From Marinobacter shengliensis (GTDB lineage Bacteria > Pseudomonadota > Gammaproteobacteria > Pseudomonadales > Oleiphilaceae): a stretch of 64,000 nucleotides of DNA. This document shows positions 1 through 9,785 of this stretch, in pieces. Each line of letters opens with the position of its first letter. Position 1 is the stretch's first letter. The notes below the pieces were generated by a model. The model saw nothing but the letters and a program-made list of their open reading frames with translations, was not told the origin of the DNA and searched no databases. The position numbers and the translations under genes are program-made. The DNA is taken from the NCBI RefSeq assembly GCF_003007715.1, contig NZ_PXNO01000022.1, positions 62,001-126,000 of the forward strand, given 5' to 3'.

Positions 1-309
1 CGCATCCGGATACCCGGCTTCACCGTAACCAATCAGGAAAATTCCGGACGCCCGGCAGGCCGAGCATATCCGGCTTGCCTCCACCAACACCGGGTGCCCG
101 GAATCGTCAGCCTGCCAGGCTATCACGGCATTGATGGCATCGGTGGCCAACCCCAGAGCTTTCAGGGTGGCGGCGTTCATTTCGAGGATATCAGTCAGCT
201 GGTCGGTGTTGGCGAGTACCCGCTCACGCAGGCGAAGGCCAAACCGGGGCAGTAGAGACAACAGGAGCCAGCGGTCGCTGGCCGAATCCAGACAGTTACG
301 TACAGACAT
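1..309 (-). CDS. dprA: DNA processing protein DprA, N-terminal fragment (runs off the left edge)
   Basis: An open frame of 103 codons starts with ATG at 309 on the minus strand, after an AAGGA ribosome site, and continues past base 1. The translation begins MSVRNCLDSASDRWLLLSLL and carries the helical N-terminal DprA pattern, followed by SGIFLIGYGEAGYPDA, which resembles the start of the DprA Rossmann domain (YP.LL). DprA loads RecA onto incoming single-stranded DNA during transformation. The position downstream of a LysM gene that diverges from def-fmt is common in gammaproteobacteria. Only the N-terminus is visible, so the assignment rests on this fragment and on gene order. Confidence 0.8.
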   Translation of the reverse strand, partial: MSVRNCLDSASDRWLLLSLLPRFGLRLRERVLANTDQLTDILEMNAATLKALGLATDAINAVIAWQADDSGHPVLVEASRICSACRASGIFLIGYGEAGYPDA

Positions 310-332
310 CTTTTTTCATCCTTGAAAACGAC

Positions 333-360
333 AATGGCCGGGCGCTCCGGCCCGGCCATT
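333..360 (-). terminator. Hairpin between the LysM gene and dprA
   Basis: A perfect 10-bp stem (333-342 with 351-360) and an 8-nt loop lie between the two minus-strand genes. On the minus strand it is followed by GTCGTTTT, so it may be a weak terminator or a processing hairpin that reduces read-through into dprA. Confidence 0.5.
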
Positions 361-394
361 CTACCTCATTACAGACAAGCCCATGCAGGGGTGA

Positions 395-1411
395 TCAGGG
401 GTTCTTGACCCGATCACCCACCGCCAGCGGGCGAGTCGCCTGAAGAATCAGGCCATAGCTCATCTTTTCGTAAGACTGGAACACCATCAGCAGGCCAGCC
501 CGCTCGGACGGCAGCTCGATGGTTTCACCGGTGACCGGGTCACGGACCAGGTTACCGCTCTTCATGACTGCCAGCACGTGGCCCGGCATCAAGCCCTCAC
601 GTTCGCCGCGGTTGATGGCCACCACGTTGTACTGACCGATCTGGTTAACACCACCATCCACGGAAATCATCCGGCCCTCAATTTCCTCGTCCGGAGAGCT
701 GGGCACGAAGTTGGTGGTCAGGCGGCGGTCTTCGTTGACCAGCAGGCGGTCACCGATGCGCACTTCCTCACTGGAACGGGTCAGGGTCATGGTCAGTACA
801 TCACCGTTTTCCGCGGTAATGTTACCCTTGGCGATGCTGCGCGCTTCCAGCCCCAGGAATTCACCGGTTTCAGGATCCACAAATTCCTTGCTGCGACGGA
901 AAACGCCAACCCGGTCAGCCGGCTTCTGGCCACGGGCATAAACCCGGTCACCGGCACCGGTGATGATGCGACCATCTTCGCCTTCCAGCACGTAAGGTGC
1001 GCCGTTGATTTCAGCCGGAGAGACAATGCGGGTGTCGGTCAGGAAGCTGCTGATGGCATCCAGCGGGATGGCTGGAATCGGGGTATCGATCGCTTCGGAA
1101 CGGATTTGCGGTGACAGCTTGACGACATCGCTGGTAGACACCTTGGTAATACGGGGCTTGCCATCGATGTACACCAGCGCCAGGCGATCACCCGGGTAAA
1201 TCAGGTGGGGGTTGGCAACCTGCGGATTAACGTGCCAGATTTCCGGCCAGTACCAGGGGTTGTTCAGGAATCGCGCTGAAATGTCCCAGAGGGTGTCCCC
1301 TTTGACGACAGTGTAACGCTCAGGATGATCAGACCTGAGCTCGGGTTGTGCCTGGGCCCAGGAGGTAAACAGCAGCGCCGTCGCTGCCAGAGCGTACAAC
1401 AATTTCCTCAT
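395..1411 (-). CDS. LysM peptidoglycan-binding domain protein
   Basis: This is a 338-residue exported protein. Residues 1-21 form a signal peptide with a hydrophobic core and an AQA cleavage-like end. A single LysM domain at about residues 32-80 (YTVVKGDTLWDISARFL, then NPHLIYPGDRL) should bind the glycan backbone of peptidoglycan. The remaining 250 residues are beta-rich without a motif I recognise. The gene lies upstream of dprA and diverges from def, a conserved neighbourhood in Pseudomonas-like bacteria. Its job is presumably in the envelope. No catalytic domain is visible, so it is not clearly a hydrolase. Confidence 0.85.
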   Translation of the reverse strand: MRKLLYALAATALLFTSWAQAQPELRSDHPERYTVVKGDTLWDISARFLNNPWYWPEIWHVNPQVANPHLIYPGDRLALVYIDGKPRITKVSTSDVVKLSPQIRSEAIDTPIPAIPLDAISSFLTDTRIVSPAEINGAPYVLEGEDGRIITGAGDRVYARGQKPADRVGVFRRSKEFVDPETGEFLGLEARSIAKGNITAENGDVLTMTLTRSSEEVRIGDRLLVNEDRRLTTNFVPSSPDEEIEGRMISVDGGVNQIGQYNVVAINRGEREGLMPGHVLAVMKSGNLVRDPVTGETIELPSERAGLLMVFQSYEKMSYGLILQATRPLAVGDRVKNP

Positions 1412-1710
1412 TGTCTATATCCTTGATCGCGTGCCTTGAATCTTTGCGTTGGGTAACGTCGCAGCGGTATCCCCGCAGCTTATTACGTTGTTATTCCCGT
1501 TACTATAGAAGATGTTCGGGTATTTGTGATGTTATCTTTTGTTCTTCCAGTAAATTCTTCAGTATGGCTGAAAGATTTTAACTATTAACTGATCAGTTTG
1601 TACTCAATCGACAATTTATCGGATAATAGAGCCATTACGTTCTCCCCATCATAGATTCGTGGAGAAAATTTGCGCAGACCGCCGTCGCATTTCAGAGAAG
1701 CCAAAGCATT
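1412..1710. promoter_or_regulatory. Divergent intergenic region between the LysM gene and def
   Basis: This AT-rich 299-bp gap must hold promoters in both directions. A plausible plus-strand promoter for def is TTGTAC (1598-1603), an 18-bp spacer, and GATAAT (1622-1627). On the minus strand a TATAGT-like -10 lies near 1503-1508. No operator or small gene is evident. Confidence 0.4.
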
Positions 1711-2214
1711 ATGATTTTAGAGATTCTTGAGTACCCGGACCCGCGCCTTCGCACCATCGCCAAGCCGGTGGACGAGGTGACCGACGACATCCGCAAGCTG
1801 ATCGACGACATGTTCGAGACCATGTACGATGCCCCCGGCATTGGCCTGGCGGCTACTCAGGTCAATGTGCACAAGCAGATCATCGTCATGGACCTGTCGG
1901 AAGACAAGAGCGAGCCCCGGGTGTTCATCAACCCGAAAGTGGAAGTACTGGACGGTGAGCTGGAAGCCATGCAGGAAGGCTGCCTGTCGGTACCCGGTTT
2001 CTATGAAGACGTGAAGCGCATCGAACACTGCCGGATTACCGCCAAAGACCGTAACGGTGAAGAATTTGTGCTTGAGGCTACCGGCCTGCTGGCGGTGTGC
2101 ATCCAGCATGAAATGGACCACCTGAACGGCAAGCTGTTCGTGGATTACCTTAGCTCGCTCAAGCGTAACCGCATTCGCAAGAAGCTGGAAAAGCTCCACA
2201 AGCAAAGCGCCTGA
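1711..2214 (+). CDS. def: Peptide deformylase
   Basis: Removes the formyl group from the N-terminal methionine of new proteins, a cytosolic metalloenzyme (Fe/Zn). All three family motifs are present: GIGLAATQV (near residue 45), EGCLSVPG (near 90, metal-binding Cys) and QHEMDHLNG (near 132, the HExxH metal site). The length of 167 residues is typical. It is directly followed by fmt, which makes the formyl-Met-tRNA whose product Def later trims. A strong terminator separates the two genes, so fmt may have its own promoter. Confidence 0.97.
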   Translation: MILEILEYPDPRLRTIAKPVDEVTDDIRKLIDDMFETMYDAPGIGLAATQVNVHKQIIVMDLSEDKSEPRVFINPKVEVLDGELEAMQEGCLSVPGFYEDVKRIEHCRITAKDRNGEEFVLEATGLLAVCIQHEMDHLNGKLFVDYLSSLKRNRIRKKLEKLHKQSA

Positions 2215-2242
2215 GGCGCCAACAGCACAGAACCGAATTCAG

Positions 2243-2265
2243 ACCGGGTTACGACCCGGTTTTTT
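2243..2265 (+). terminator. Rho-independent terminator after def
   Basis: A 7-bp stem ACCGGGT / ACCCGGT (2243-2249 with 2254-2260) with a 4-nt loop is followed by a run of six T. Confidence 0.85.
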
Positions 2266-2294
2266 CGTATCAACGACACAGAGAAGCAACCACC

Positions 2295-3230
2295 GTGCGC
2301 ATTGTTTTTGCCGGAACGCCGGATTTTGCCGCCACTGCCCTGAAAGCCCTTCTGGAAGCCGGCTATAACCTGGTGGGCGTCTACAGCCAGCCAGACCGCC
2401 CCGCCGGCCGGGGCCGCAAACTGATGCCCAGCCCGGTCAAACAGGTCGCCCTGGACGCCGGCATTCCTGTGTTCCAACCGGTCAGCCTGAAACCGGAAGA
2501 CGCCCAGCAGGAACTGGCTGAGTTAAAGCCAGATGTGATGATTGTGGCCGCTTACGGCCTGATCCTGCCCAAAGCCGTGCTGGACATACCGACCCACGGC
2601 TGCCTGAACATCCACGCTTCCCTGCTGCCGCGCTGGCGAGGTGCCGCCCCGATCCAGCGGGCCATTGCCGCCGGCGACGCCGAAACCGGCATCACCATCA
2701 TGCAGATGGACGAAGGCCTGGATACAGGCGATATGCTGTTGAAAGTCACCACGCCGATCCACGCCGACGACACCGGCGGTAGCCTGCATGACCGCCTGGC
2801 GGACATGGGCGGCAAAGCGATTGTGGAAGCCCTGGTGCAACTGGCAAACAGCGAACTGGCCCCTGAGCCACAGAACGATGCCGACGCCAACTACGCCCAC
2901 AAACTGTCCAAGGAAGAAGGCCACATCGACTGGTCCCGCAGCGCCATCGAGATCGAACGCTTGATTCGTGCCTTTAACCCCTGGCCCGGCACCTTTACCG
3001 ATCTCGGCGAGCAACGCATCCGCCTTCATCAGGCAACCGCTCTGGAGCAGAGCTGTGACAAGGAGCCAGGCACCGTGATCAGTCGCGAGAGAGAAGGCGT
3101 TGAAGTCGCCTGCGGCACCGGTACCCTGAAGATTACGTCGGTGCAGTTACCCGGCAGCAAAGCCCAGAGCATCAGCGACCTGATCAACGGCGGCAAGCAG
3201 GTGCTGCTGCCCGGCCAGGAGCTGAACTGA
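2295..3230 (+). CDS. fmt: Methionyl-tRNA formyltransferase
   Basis: Transfers a formyl group from 10-formyl-tetrahydrofolate to initiator Met-tRNA. The 311-residue protein has the N-terminal Rossmann core (MRIVFAGTPDFAA), the catalytic segment NIHASLLPRWRGAAPIQRAI with the conserved Asn-His pair, the ITIMQMDEGLDTGD segment, and a C-terminal OB-like tRNA-binding domain. The start is GTG, the only start that gives the canonical N-terminus. The rsmB ATG follows the stop after only two bases. Confidence 0.97.
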   Translation: MRIVFAGTPDFAATALKALLEAGYNLVGVYSQPDRPAGRGRKLMPSPVKQVALDAGIPVFQPVSLKPEDAQQELAELKPDVMIVAAYGLILPKAVLDIPTHGCLNIHASLLPRWRGAAPIQRAIAAGDAETGITIMQMDEGLDTGDMLLKVTTPIHADDTGGSLHDRLADMGGKAIVEALVQLANSELAPEPQNDADANYAHKLSKEEGHIDWSRSAIEIERLIRAFNPWPGTFTDLGEQRIRLHQATALEQSCDKEPGTVISREREGVEVACGTGTLKITSVQLPGSKAQSISDLINGGKQVLLPGQELN

Positions 3231-3232
3231 CC

Positions 3233-4534
3233 ATGGCCTACCAGCCCCTGCCATTCCGTGCCGTCGCTGCCAATGTGTTGCTGGCAGTGGAAAGCGGCCA
3301 GTCATTGACCCAATGCCTGCCGCCAGCCCTGAACCAGTTACCCCCGGAACAACGGCCGCAGCTACAAGCGATCTGCTACGGCACCTGCCGCTGGTTTCAC
3401 CGGCTTGAGGGTGAGCTGAACCAGCGCCTGAAAAAGCCCCTGCGCAAACCGGACCGCGTTGTTCATCACCTGATGCTGGTGGCCCTGTTCCAACTGCGGT
3501 TCAGTGAACAGGCCACCTACGCCGTGCTGAACGAAACCGTGGAAGCCTGCCGGGCGCTGGACAAACCGCACCTCACCGGCCTGGTCAACGGCGTGTTGCG
3601 GGCTGCGGAAAGGGAAGGTGCGCCGGAGCCGAAAGACGACAGCAGCCGCTACAGCCATCCGGTGTGGATGGTGGAAAAGCTGCGCCACAACTGGCCGGAC
3701 GACTGGCAAACCATTCTCGAAACCAACAACACCCAGGCGCCCATGACCCTGCGGGTAAACGCGCTGCGTTTCAGCCGTGATGAGTACCTGAAGCTACTGT
3801 CTGAGGCAGGTATCGAGGCCAAACCTACCCGTTTCGCCCCCCACGGCATCCAACTGGATCGCCCGGTGCCGGTAGAACGTCTGCCCTGGTTTGAAGACGG
3901 CGGCGCCAGCGTTCAGGACGAAGCCGCGCAACTGTGCACCACTCTGCTGGACCTGCAACCAGGCCAGCGTGTACTGGACGCCTGCGCAGCTCCCGGCGGC
4001 AAGACCTGCGCCATTCTGGAGGCCTGTGGCGAACTGGACGAAGTGATTGCCATCGACGAATCCGCCGAGCGCCTGCCCCGTGTACAGGAGAACCTGGACC
4101 GGCTCGACCTGCACGCCACCCTGACACAGGCGGACGCCGCCGATATCGACAGCTGGTGGGATGGCAACCCGTTTGACCGCATCCTGCTGGACGTACCCTG
4201 TAGCGCCACCGGCGTGATCCGCCGGCACCCGGACATCAAGCTGCTGCGCCGGGAATCCGACATCGTGCCCCTGGCCAGCATTCAACTTGGCCTACTGGAG
4301 GCCATGTGGTCTATCCTGAAACCCGGTGGCCGGTTGGTGTACGCTACCTGTTCGGTGTTTCCTCAGGAAAACCACCGTATAATCCAGCGGTTCCTGAAAC
4401 AGCAGGACCAGGCCCGGCTGATAGAGATTGATGCCGACTGGGGTCAGGACATGAACACCGGGCGCCAGTTACTGCCAGACCCGGACAGCCATGACGGCTT
4501 TTTCTACGCCGTGCTGGAGAAACCTGAACTATGA
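3233..4534 (+). CDS. rsmB: 16S rRNA (cytosine-967-C5)-methyltransferase
   Basis: Methylates C967 of 16S rRNA with S-adenosylmethionine. The 433-residue protein has an N-terminal NusB-like RNA-binding domain (about 1-140) and a C-terminal NOL1/NOP2/Sun methyltransferase domain. Visible signatures are the SAM site [10 protein letters not shown], the release cysteine motif [17 protein letters not shown], and the catalytic cysteine in [11 protein letters not shown]. It sits in the conserved fmt-rsmB-trkA string and overlaps trkA by four bases (ATGA), which indicates translational coupling. Confidence 0.96.
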   Translation: MAYQPLPFRAVAANVLLAVESGQSLTQCLPPALNQLPPEQRPQLQAICYGTCRWFHRLEGELNQRLKKPLRKPDRVVHHLMLVALFQLRFSEQATYAVLNETVEACRALDKPHLTGLVNGVLRAAEREGAPEPKDDSSRYSHPVWMVEKLRHNWPDDWQTILETNNTQAPMTLRVNALRFSRDEYLKLLSEAGIEAKPTRFAPHGIQLDRPVPVERLPWFEDGGASVQDEAAQLCTTLLDLQPGQRVLDACAAPGGKTCAILEACGELDEVIAIDESAERLPRVQENLDRLDLHATLTQADAADIDSWWDGNPFDRILLDVPCSATGVIRRHPDIKLLRRESDIVPLASIQLGLLEAMWSILKPGGRLVYATCSVFPQENHRIIQRFLKQQDQARLIEIDADWGQDMNTGRQLLPDPDSHDGFFYAVLEKPEL

Positions 4535-5934
4535 AAATCCTGATACTCGGTGCGGGCCAGGTAGGCGGCACCCTGGCGGAAAACCTCGCCAATGAAGCCA
4601 ACGACATCACGGTGATTGACAGCGACAGCGCCCGCCTTCGTGAGCTTCAGGACCGGCTGGACATCCGCACCATGCATGGCCGCGCCTCCTACCCCACGGT
4701 ACTGCGCCAGGCCGGCGCCGAAGACGCCGACATGGTGATCGCCGTAACCAACAGCGACGAAACCAACATGGTGGCCTGCCAGGTGTCCAAGCTGTTGTAC
4801 AAGACACCCACCACGATCTGCCGGGTGCGGGCAAACGCCTATCTGGCCAAATCCGAGCTGTTCTACCGTCGTGACATGGACAAAGACCTGGACAGCCTCC
4901 GGGGCTTTCCCATCGACGTGCTGATCAGCCCTGAACACCTGGTCACCAAACATATTACCCGGCTGATCGAGTACCCGGGCACCCTGCAGGTGCTCGAGTT
5001 CTCCAAGGGCCTGGTCAGGCTGGTGGCCATACGGGCGACCAAAGGCGGGCCACTGGTAGGCCATGAGCTGTCCTACCTGCGCACCCACATGCCCAAGATC
5101 GATACCCGGGTGGCCGCGATTTTCCGCAAAGATCGGGCCATCATGCCCCAGGGCGACACCGTCATCGAAGACGGCGACGAGGTGTTCTTTATTGCCGCCT
5201 CCGATCACATTCGCTCGGTCATGAGCGAGCTTCAACCCCTGTCCAAGCCCTACAAACGCATTTTTATCTGCGGTGGCGGCAACATTGGTTACCGGCTGGC
5301 CAATACCCTGGAAAGCCGCTACCAGGTGAAGATTCTTGAGCGGGACCATGACCGCTGTGTGATGCTGTCCGAACGTTTACGTAAAACCGTAGTGCTGGAA
5401 GGCAACGCCGCCGACAAGGACATCCTGCTGGAAGAGAACATCGAAAACACCGATGTGTTCTGCGCCGTCACCAACGACGACGAAGCCAACATCATGGCAT
5501 CCCTGCTCGCCAAGCGGCTGGGTGCCCGCAAGGTGCTGACCCTGATCAACAACCCGGACTACGTCGACCTGATCCAGGGCGGTGATATCGATGTCGCCAT
5601 CTCGCCCCAGCAGACCACCATCGGCAGCCTGCTCACCCACGTGCGCCGGGGCGATGTGGTGAACGTTCACTCGCTGCGCCGGGGCGCTGCGGAAGCAATT
5701 GAGGCCATCGCCCATGGTGACCACCGGTCATCCAAGGTGGTCGGCAAGCGCCTGGACGAAATCAATCTGCCACCAGGTACCACCATCGGCGCCATCGTTC
5801 GCCACAACGAGGTACTGATTGCCCACGACCATATTCGAGTGCAGCCCGATGACCACGTGATCCTGTTCCTGGTGGACAAAACCCGGATCCGGGACGTGGA
5901 AAAGCTGTTCCAGGTGGGCCTCACCTTCTTCTGA
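4531..5934 (+). CDS. trkA: Trk system potassium transport regulator TrkA
   Basis: This cytosolic NAD(H)-binding subunit gates the Trk potassium channel. The 467-residue protein holds two RCK units. The first begins at residue 1 with [17 protein letters not shown] (GxGxxG nucleotide fold, acidic end of strand 2 in VIDSD). The second begins near residue 240 with [15 protein letters not shown]. Each is followed by a TrkA-C regulatory domain. No trkH channel gene follows here, since glyQ is next. It overlaps rsmB by four bases. Confidence 0.96.
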   Translation: MKILILGAGQVGGTLAENLANEANDITVIDSDSARLRELQDRLDIRTMHGRASYPTVLRQAGAEDADMVIAVTNSDETNMVACQVSKLLYKTPTTICRVRANAYLAKSELFYRRDMDKDLDSLRGFPIDVLISPEHLVTKHITRLIEYPGTLQVLEFSKGLVRLVAIRATKGGPLVGHELSYLRTHMPKIDTRVAAIFRKDRAIMPQGDTVIEDGDEVFFIAASDHIRSVMSELQPLSKPYKRIFICGGGNIGYRLANTLESRYQVKILERDHDRCVMLSERLRKTVVLEGNAADKDILLEENIENTDVFCAVTNDDEANIMASLLAKRLGARKVLTLINNPDYVDLIQGGDIDVAISPQQTTIGSLLTHVRRGDVVNVHSLRRGAAEAIEAIAHGDHRSSKVVGKRLDEINLPPGTTIGAIVRHNEVLIAHDHIRVQPDDHVILFLVDKTRIRDVEKLFQVGLTFF

Positions 5935-5957
5935 TTGATCTCAAGCAAAACAACACC

Positions 5958-5998
5958 CTGGCTGGCACTTAGAAATGCAACGCCAGCCAGCGTATAAT
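5958..5998 (+). promoter_or_regulatory. glyQ promoter with a perfect inverted repeat upstream of the -10 box
   Basis: A consensus -10 box TATAAT lies at 5993-5998, with a weak -35 candidate TTAGAA at 5969-5974. A perfect 9-bp inverted repeat (5958-5966 CTGGCTGGC, 5982-5990 GCCAGCCAG, 15-nt loop) spans the -35/-10 interval. It could be the tail hairpin of trkA or an operator for glyQS. There is no T-run after the right arm, which argues against a simple terminator. Confidence 0.6.
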
Positions 5999-6069
5999 GC
6001 GCGTTTTCAAATTTCGGAGTGCCCCGCAAACCGGGGCGCCACACACAGACTGACCAGCAGGCAAACGTC

Positions 6070-7092
6070 GTGACAGACAAGGCAACCAACAACTCCGCGC
6101 CGGACATCAAGACCTTTCAGGGTCTGATCCTGGCACTGCAGAATTTCTGGGCGCAGCACGGCTGCGTGGTTCTCCAGCCCCTGGACATGGAAGTGGGCGC
6201 CGGTACTTTTCACCCGGCCACCTTCCTGCGTTCCATCGGCCCGGAAACCTGGAACTCCGCCTACGTCCAGCCCAGCCGCCGACCCACAGACGGACGCTAC
6301 GGCGAGAACCCGAACCGCCTGCAGCACTACTATCAGTTCCAGGTGGTTCTGAAACCGTCACCGGACAACATCCAGGAGCTGTACCTGGATTCCCTGCGCG
6401 CCCTGGGCCTGGACCCGCTGGTACACGACATCCGCTTTGTCGAGGACAACTGGGAATCCCCCACGCTCGGTGCCTGGGGCCTGGGTTGGGAAATCTGGCT
6501 GAACGGCATGGAAGTGACCCAGTTCACTTACTTCCAGCAAGTCGGCGGCCTGGAATGCTACCCGGTCACCGGCGAGCTGACCTACGGGCTTGAGCGTATC
6601 GCCATGTACTTGCAAGGCGTGGACAGCGTGTACGACCTGGTGTGGACCAAAGGCCCGGACGGTGTGGTCACCTACGGCGACGTGTTCCATCAGAACGAAG
6701 TGGAGCAGTCCACCTACAACTTCGAACACGCCGACACCGAGTTCCTGTTCCACAGCTTCGACGTGTACGAGCGGGAAAGCGCCCGCCTGATCGAAGCCGG
6801 CCTGCCACTGCCTGCCTACGAACAGGTACTCAAGGCCTCTCACACCTTTAACCTGCTGGACGCCCGCCACGCCATTTCCGTGACCGAGCGCCAGCGTTTC
6901 ATCCTGCGTGTACGCACCCTGGCACGCTCCGTTGCCCAGGCTTACTTCGAGAGCCGCCGCAAGCTGGGCTTCCCGCTGGCGCCCGAGCATCTTCGCAAGG
7001 AAGTGCTGGCCGCCGCCGAGGCTGCTGACGCCAAGGCCAACAAGAAGGGCAAGAAAGCCAACAAGGCACCGCAGGAACAGGGGAACGCATAA
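6070..7092 (+). CDS. glyQ: Glycyl-tRNA synthetase alpha subunit
   Basis: The catalytic subunit of the alpha2-beta2 glycyl-tRNA synthetase, which charges tRNA-Gly. Recognisable blocks are [60 protein letters not shown] and [21 protein letters not shown] prefer the GTG at 6070 (340 residues) because it gives the normal N-terminus. An in-frame upstream GTG at 6019 would add 17 residues of poor quality. The last ~30 residues form an Ala/Lys-rich tail ([19 protein letters not shown]) beyond the usual ~300-residue core. glyS starts two bases after the stop. Confidence 0.95.
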   Translation: MTDKATNNSAPDIKTFQGLILALQNFWAQHGCVVLQPLDMEVGAGTFHPATFLRSIGPETWNSAYVQPSRRPTDGRYGENPNRLQHYYQFQVVLKPSPDNIQELYLDSLRALGLDPLVHDIRFVEDNWESPTLGAWGLGWEIWLNGMEVTQFTYFQQVGGLECYPVTGELTYGLERIAMYLQGVDSVYDLVWTKGPDGVVTYGDVFHQNEVEQSTYNFEHADTEFLFHSFDVYERESARLIEAGLPLPAYEQVLKASHTFNLLDARHAISVTERQRFILRVRTLARSVAQAYFESRRKLGFPLAPEHLRKEVLAAAEAADAKANKKGKKANKAPQEQGNA

Positions 7093-7094
7093 TC

Positions 7095-9176
7095 ATGGCA
7101 ACACAGGATTTTCTGGTCGAACTGGGCACCGAAGAACTGCCTCCGAAAGCCCTCAAACCGCTGTCTGACGCCTTCACCCAGGGCATTGTCAAAGGCCTGG
7201 AAGAGGCGGGCGTGGCCTTCGGCAAGGTCGAAGCCTTCGCCGCCCCACGCCGCCTTGCCGTGCGCATTCGCGACCTGGCCGATGCCCAGCCAGACAAGCC
7301 GGTAGAGAAGCGTGGCCCGGCGGTGAAAGCCGCCTTTGATGACGCCGGCAACCCCACCCGGGCCCTGACCGGCTTTGCCACCTCGCTGGGCATCACCCCG
7401 GACCAGCTCGACACCCTGGAAACCGACAAAGGCGCCTGGCTGGTGTATCGCACCGTGGAGCAGGGCAAACCGACCGTCGAGCTGATGCCCGAGCTGGTAG
7501 AGAAATCCCTGGCAGCGCTGCCGATTCCCAAGCGCATGCGCTGGGGCGCCCACAAAACCGAATTCGTGCGCCCGGTACACTGGCTGATCCTGCTGTTCGG
7601 CAACAAAGTGATCGACATGCCGGTGATGAACCTGAAGCCCGGCAACAAAACCCGTGGCCACCGGTTCCATTGCCCGAAAGAGCTGATTGTACCGACCCCG
7701 GCCGATTACGAAGTGGTACTGAAGCAGGAAGGCTACGTGCTGGCCGACTTCGCCGAACGCCGCGAACAGATCCGCCAGGGCGTTGCCCAACTGGCAGAGA
7801 AAGAAGCCAACGGCAAAGCGGTGATCGACGAAGACCTGCTGGACGAAGTCACCGCCTTGAACGAATGGCCGGTGCCACTGATGGGCCGCTTCGAGGAGCG
7901 CTTCCTGGAGGTGCCCGCCGAGGCGCTGATTTCCTCCATGAAGGAGCACCAGAAATACTTCCACGTGGTGGATGCCAGCGACAACATGCTGCCGCTGTTC
8001 ATCACCGTGGCCAACCTGGAGAGCAAAGACCCCGCCCAGGTGATCTCCGGTAACGAGAAGGTGATTCGCCCGCGCCTGTCCGACGCCGCGTTCTTCTACG
8101 AGACGGACCGCAAGACCAAACTGGAAGACCGCATCGAGGCCCTCAAGCCCATCGTGTTCCAGGACAAACTCGGCAGCATTTACGACAAATCCGTGCGGGT
8201 GGCTGCATTGGCGAAGAAGATCGCCGAGGCCATCAACAGCGACCCGGCCCTGGCCGAGCGCGCGGCGATGCTGGCCAAGACCGACCTGGTCACCGAAATG
8301 GTGCTCGAGTTCACCGATCTTCAGGGCATCATGGGCCAGTACTACGCCACCAACGACGGCGAACACGCCGACGTGGCCAAGGCCCTGAACGAGCAGTACA
8401 TGCCGCGCTTTGCCGGCGACGACCTGCCCACCACCCTAACCGGCTGCGCCGTGGCCATCGCCGACCGCATTGATTCCCTGGTGGGCCTGTTCGGCATCAA
8501 TCAGCCGCCCTCCGGCACCCGTGACCCGTTCGCCCTGCGCCGGGCCTCCCTGGGTGTGCTGCGCATCATCATCGAGCGAGAGCTGCCGCTGGATCTAAAC
8601 GACCTGTGTGCATGGGCAGAGGAAGAACATACAAATACAACTGAGCCCAATACCGCTGAGGCGGTAGTGGACTACATGCTAGAGCGCTTCCGTGCCCACT
8701 ACGACGAGCAGGGCATCGGCGCCGAAGTGTACCTGGCCGTGCACGCCCGCCGCCCAACCCGCCCGCTGGACTTCGACCGCCGGGTGAAGGCCGTGGAAGC
8801 CTTCCGGCAGCTGCCAGAAGCCCTGGCCCTGGCCGGCGCCAACAAGCGGGTGTCTAACATCCTCACCAAGCAGGGTGGAGACAGCATCGGCGAGACGGTG
8901 GATAACGCACTGCTGCAGGATACCGCCGAGAAGACCCTGGCCGCGAAGGTAGAAGAGCAGGCGCAGAAAGTACTGCCGCTGTTCGAGCAGGGCGACTACG
9001 CCAGCGCACTGACCTCCCTGGCCAGCCTGCGCGAGCCGGTCGACACCTTCTTTGACGACGTGATGGTGATGGCAGACGACGAGGCCGTGCGCGACAACCG
9101 CCTGGCACTGCTCAACCGCCTGCGCAACCTGTTCCTGCGAGTGGCCGATATCTCCCTGCTGCCAACGGCCAGCTGA
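7095..9176 (+). CDS. glyS: Glycyl-tRNA synthetase beta subunit
   Basis: The 693-residue beta subunit binds tRNA-Gly and is needed for charging by GlyQ. It starts with the family signature [20 protein letters not shown] and contains [41 protein letters not shown] and, in the middle, the HD-like segment with LDALAGCAV-type wording (here [19 protein letters not shown]). A C-terminal DALR-like anticodon-binding domain follows (SNILTKQ ... LFDDVMVM-type). The length is normal. It forms an operon with glyQ. Confidence 0.97.
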   Translation: MATQDFLVELGTEELPPKALKPLSDAFTQGIVKGLEEAGVAFGKVEAFAAPRRLAVRIRDLADAQPDKPVEKRGPAVKAAFDDAGNPTRALTGFATSLGITPDQLDTLETDKGAWLVYRTVEQGKPTVELMPELVEKSLAALPIPKRMRWGAHKTEFVRPVHWLILLFGNKVIDMPVMNLKPGNKTRGHRFHCPKELIVPTPADYEVVLKQEGYVLADFAERREQIRQGVAQLAEKEANGKAVIDEDLLDEVTALNEWPVPLMGRFEERFLEVPAEALISSMKEHQKYFHVVDASDNMLPLFITVANLESKDPAQVISGNEKVIRPRLSDAAFFYETDRKTKLEDRIEALKPIVFQDKLGSIYDKSVRVAALAKKIAEAINSDPALAERAAMLAKTDLVTEMVLEFTDLQGIMGQYYATNDGEHADVAKALNEQYMPRFAGDDLPTTLTGCAVAIADRIDSLVGLFGINQPPSGTRDPFALRRASLGVLRIIIERELPLDLNDLCAWAEEEHTNTTEPNTAEAVVDYMLERFRAHYDEQGIGAEVYLAVHARRPTRPLDFDRRVKAVEAFRQLPEALALAGANKRVSNILTKQGGDSIGETVDNALLQDTAEKTLAAKVEEQAQKVLPLFEQGDYASALTSLASLREPVDTFFDDVMVMADDEAVRDNRLALLNRLRNLFLRVADISLLPTAS

Positions 9177-9191
9177 GGTACCGCTCCGCAG

Positions 9192-9257
9192 TTATACGGA
9201 TAAATTTCCCCAGGGACGGGGTAGTAAAACGGCCGGCAATCCGTATAATACCGGCCG
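9192..9257 (+). promoter_or_regulatory. tRNA-Pro promoter embedded in nested inverted repeats
   Basis: A consensus -10 TATAAT is at 9244-9249, about 14 bases ahead of the tRNA; no good -35 is seen. Two inverted repeats overlap it. TTATACGGAT (9192-9201) pairs with ATCCGTATAA (9239-9248), and CGGCCGG (9230-9236) pairs with CCGGCCG (9251-9257), the latter symmetric about the -10 region. Confidence 0.55.
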
Positions 9258-9262
9258 TTGAT

Positions 9263-9339
<77 letters not shown>

Positions 9340-9464
9340 TTTTCCCTCCTGTTTTGTCTTTTCCTGTTTTAGTTTTCCAACGCTGTTTCTCTGGGTTCTT
9401 ACACCCCGAGCCCATGAATTTCTGTATCCTTAGTAAATCTGCTCATGATTAAAGGGGTATTTTG

Positions 9465-9785
9465 ATGAATGAGGCGATCGCCCGGCTACGTCAGTTCCGG
9501 GATGACAGAGACTGGAAACAATTCCACAACCCGAAAGACCTGTCACTGGCCCTGAGTATCGAGGCTTCGGAACTGCTGGAGCTGTTCCTGTGGAAATCTC
9601 CCGAACAAGCCGATGTCAGCAAAGTGAAGGAAGAGCTGGCCGACGTGATTGCCTATGCGCTACTGCTGGCAGACAGCTATGAGCTGGACGTAGAACAGAT
9701 TGTTCTCGACAAGATTGCCCTGAACGAAAGGAAATACCCGGTCAGCAAAGCCAGGGGAACCTCGAAGAAGTACACGGAGCTATGA
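9465..9785 (+). CDS. MazG-like nucleotide pyrophosphohydrolase
   Basis: This 106-residue all-alpha protein belongs to the MazG / RS21-C6 (dCTPase-like) group, which hydrolyses (d)NTPs to monophosphates. The metal-binding pattern is visible: EASELLE in the first helix pair, then EELADVIAYALLLAD (E..E ... E..D). The ATG at 9465 is preferred over the TTG at 9462 because AAAGGGG (9451-9457) lies at good spacing. Its stop overlaps the next start (ATGA), so the two proteins are translationally coupled and probably act together. The nucleotide specificity cannot be read from the sequence. Confidence 0.88.
   Translation: MNEAIARLRQFRDDRDWKQFHNPKDLSLALSIEASELLELFLWKSPEQADVSKVKEELADVIAYALLLADSYELDVEQIVLDKIALNERKYPVSKARGTSKKYTEL

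Noticed and set aside
578..1114. Long plus-strand open frame opposite the LysM gene
   Set aside because: It lies antisense within a well-supported gene, has no ribosome site and no protein-like pattern; such shadows are common at this GC content.
6942..8366. A 474-codon minus-strand open frame opposite glyS
   Set aside because: Antisense shadow of a complete synthetase gene.
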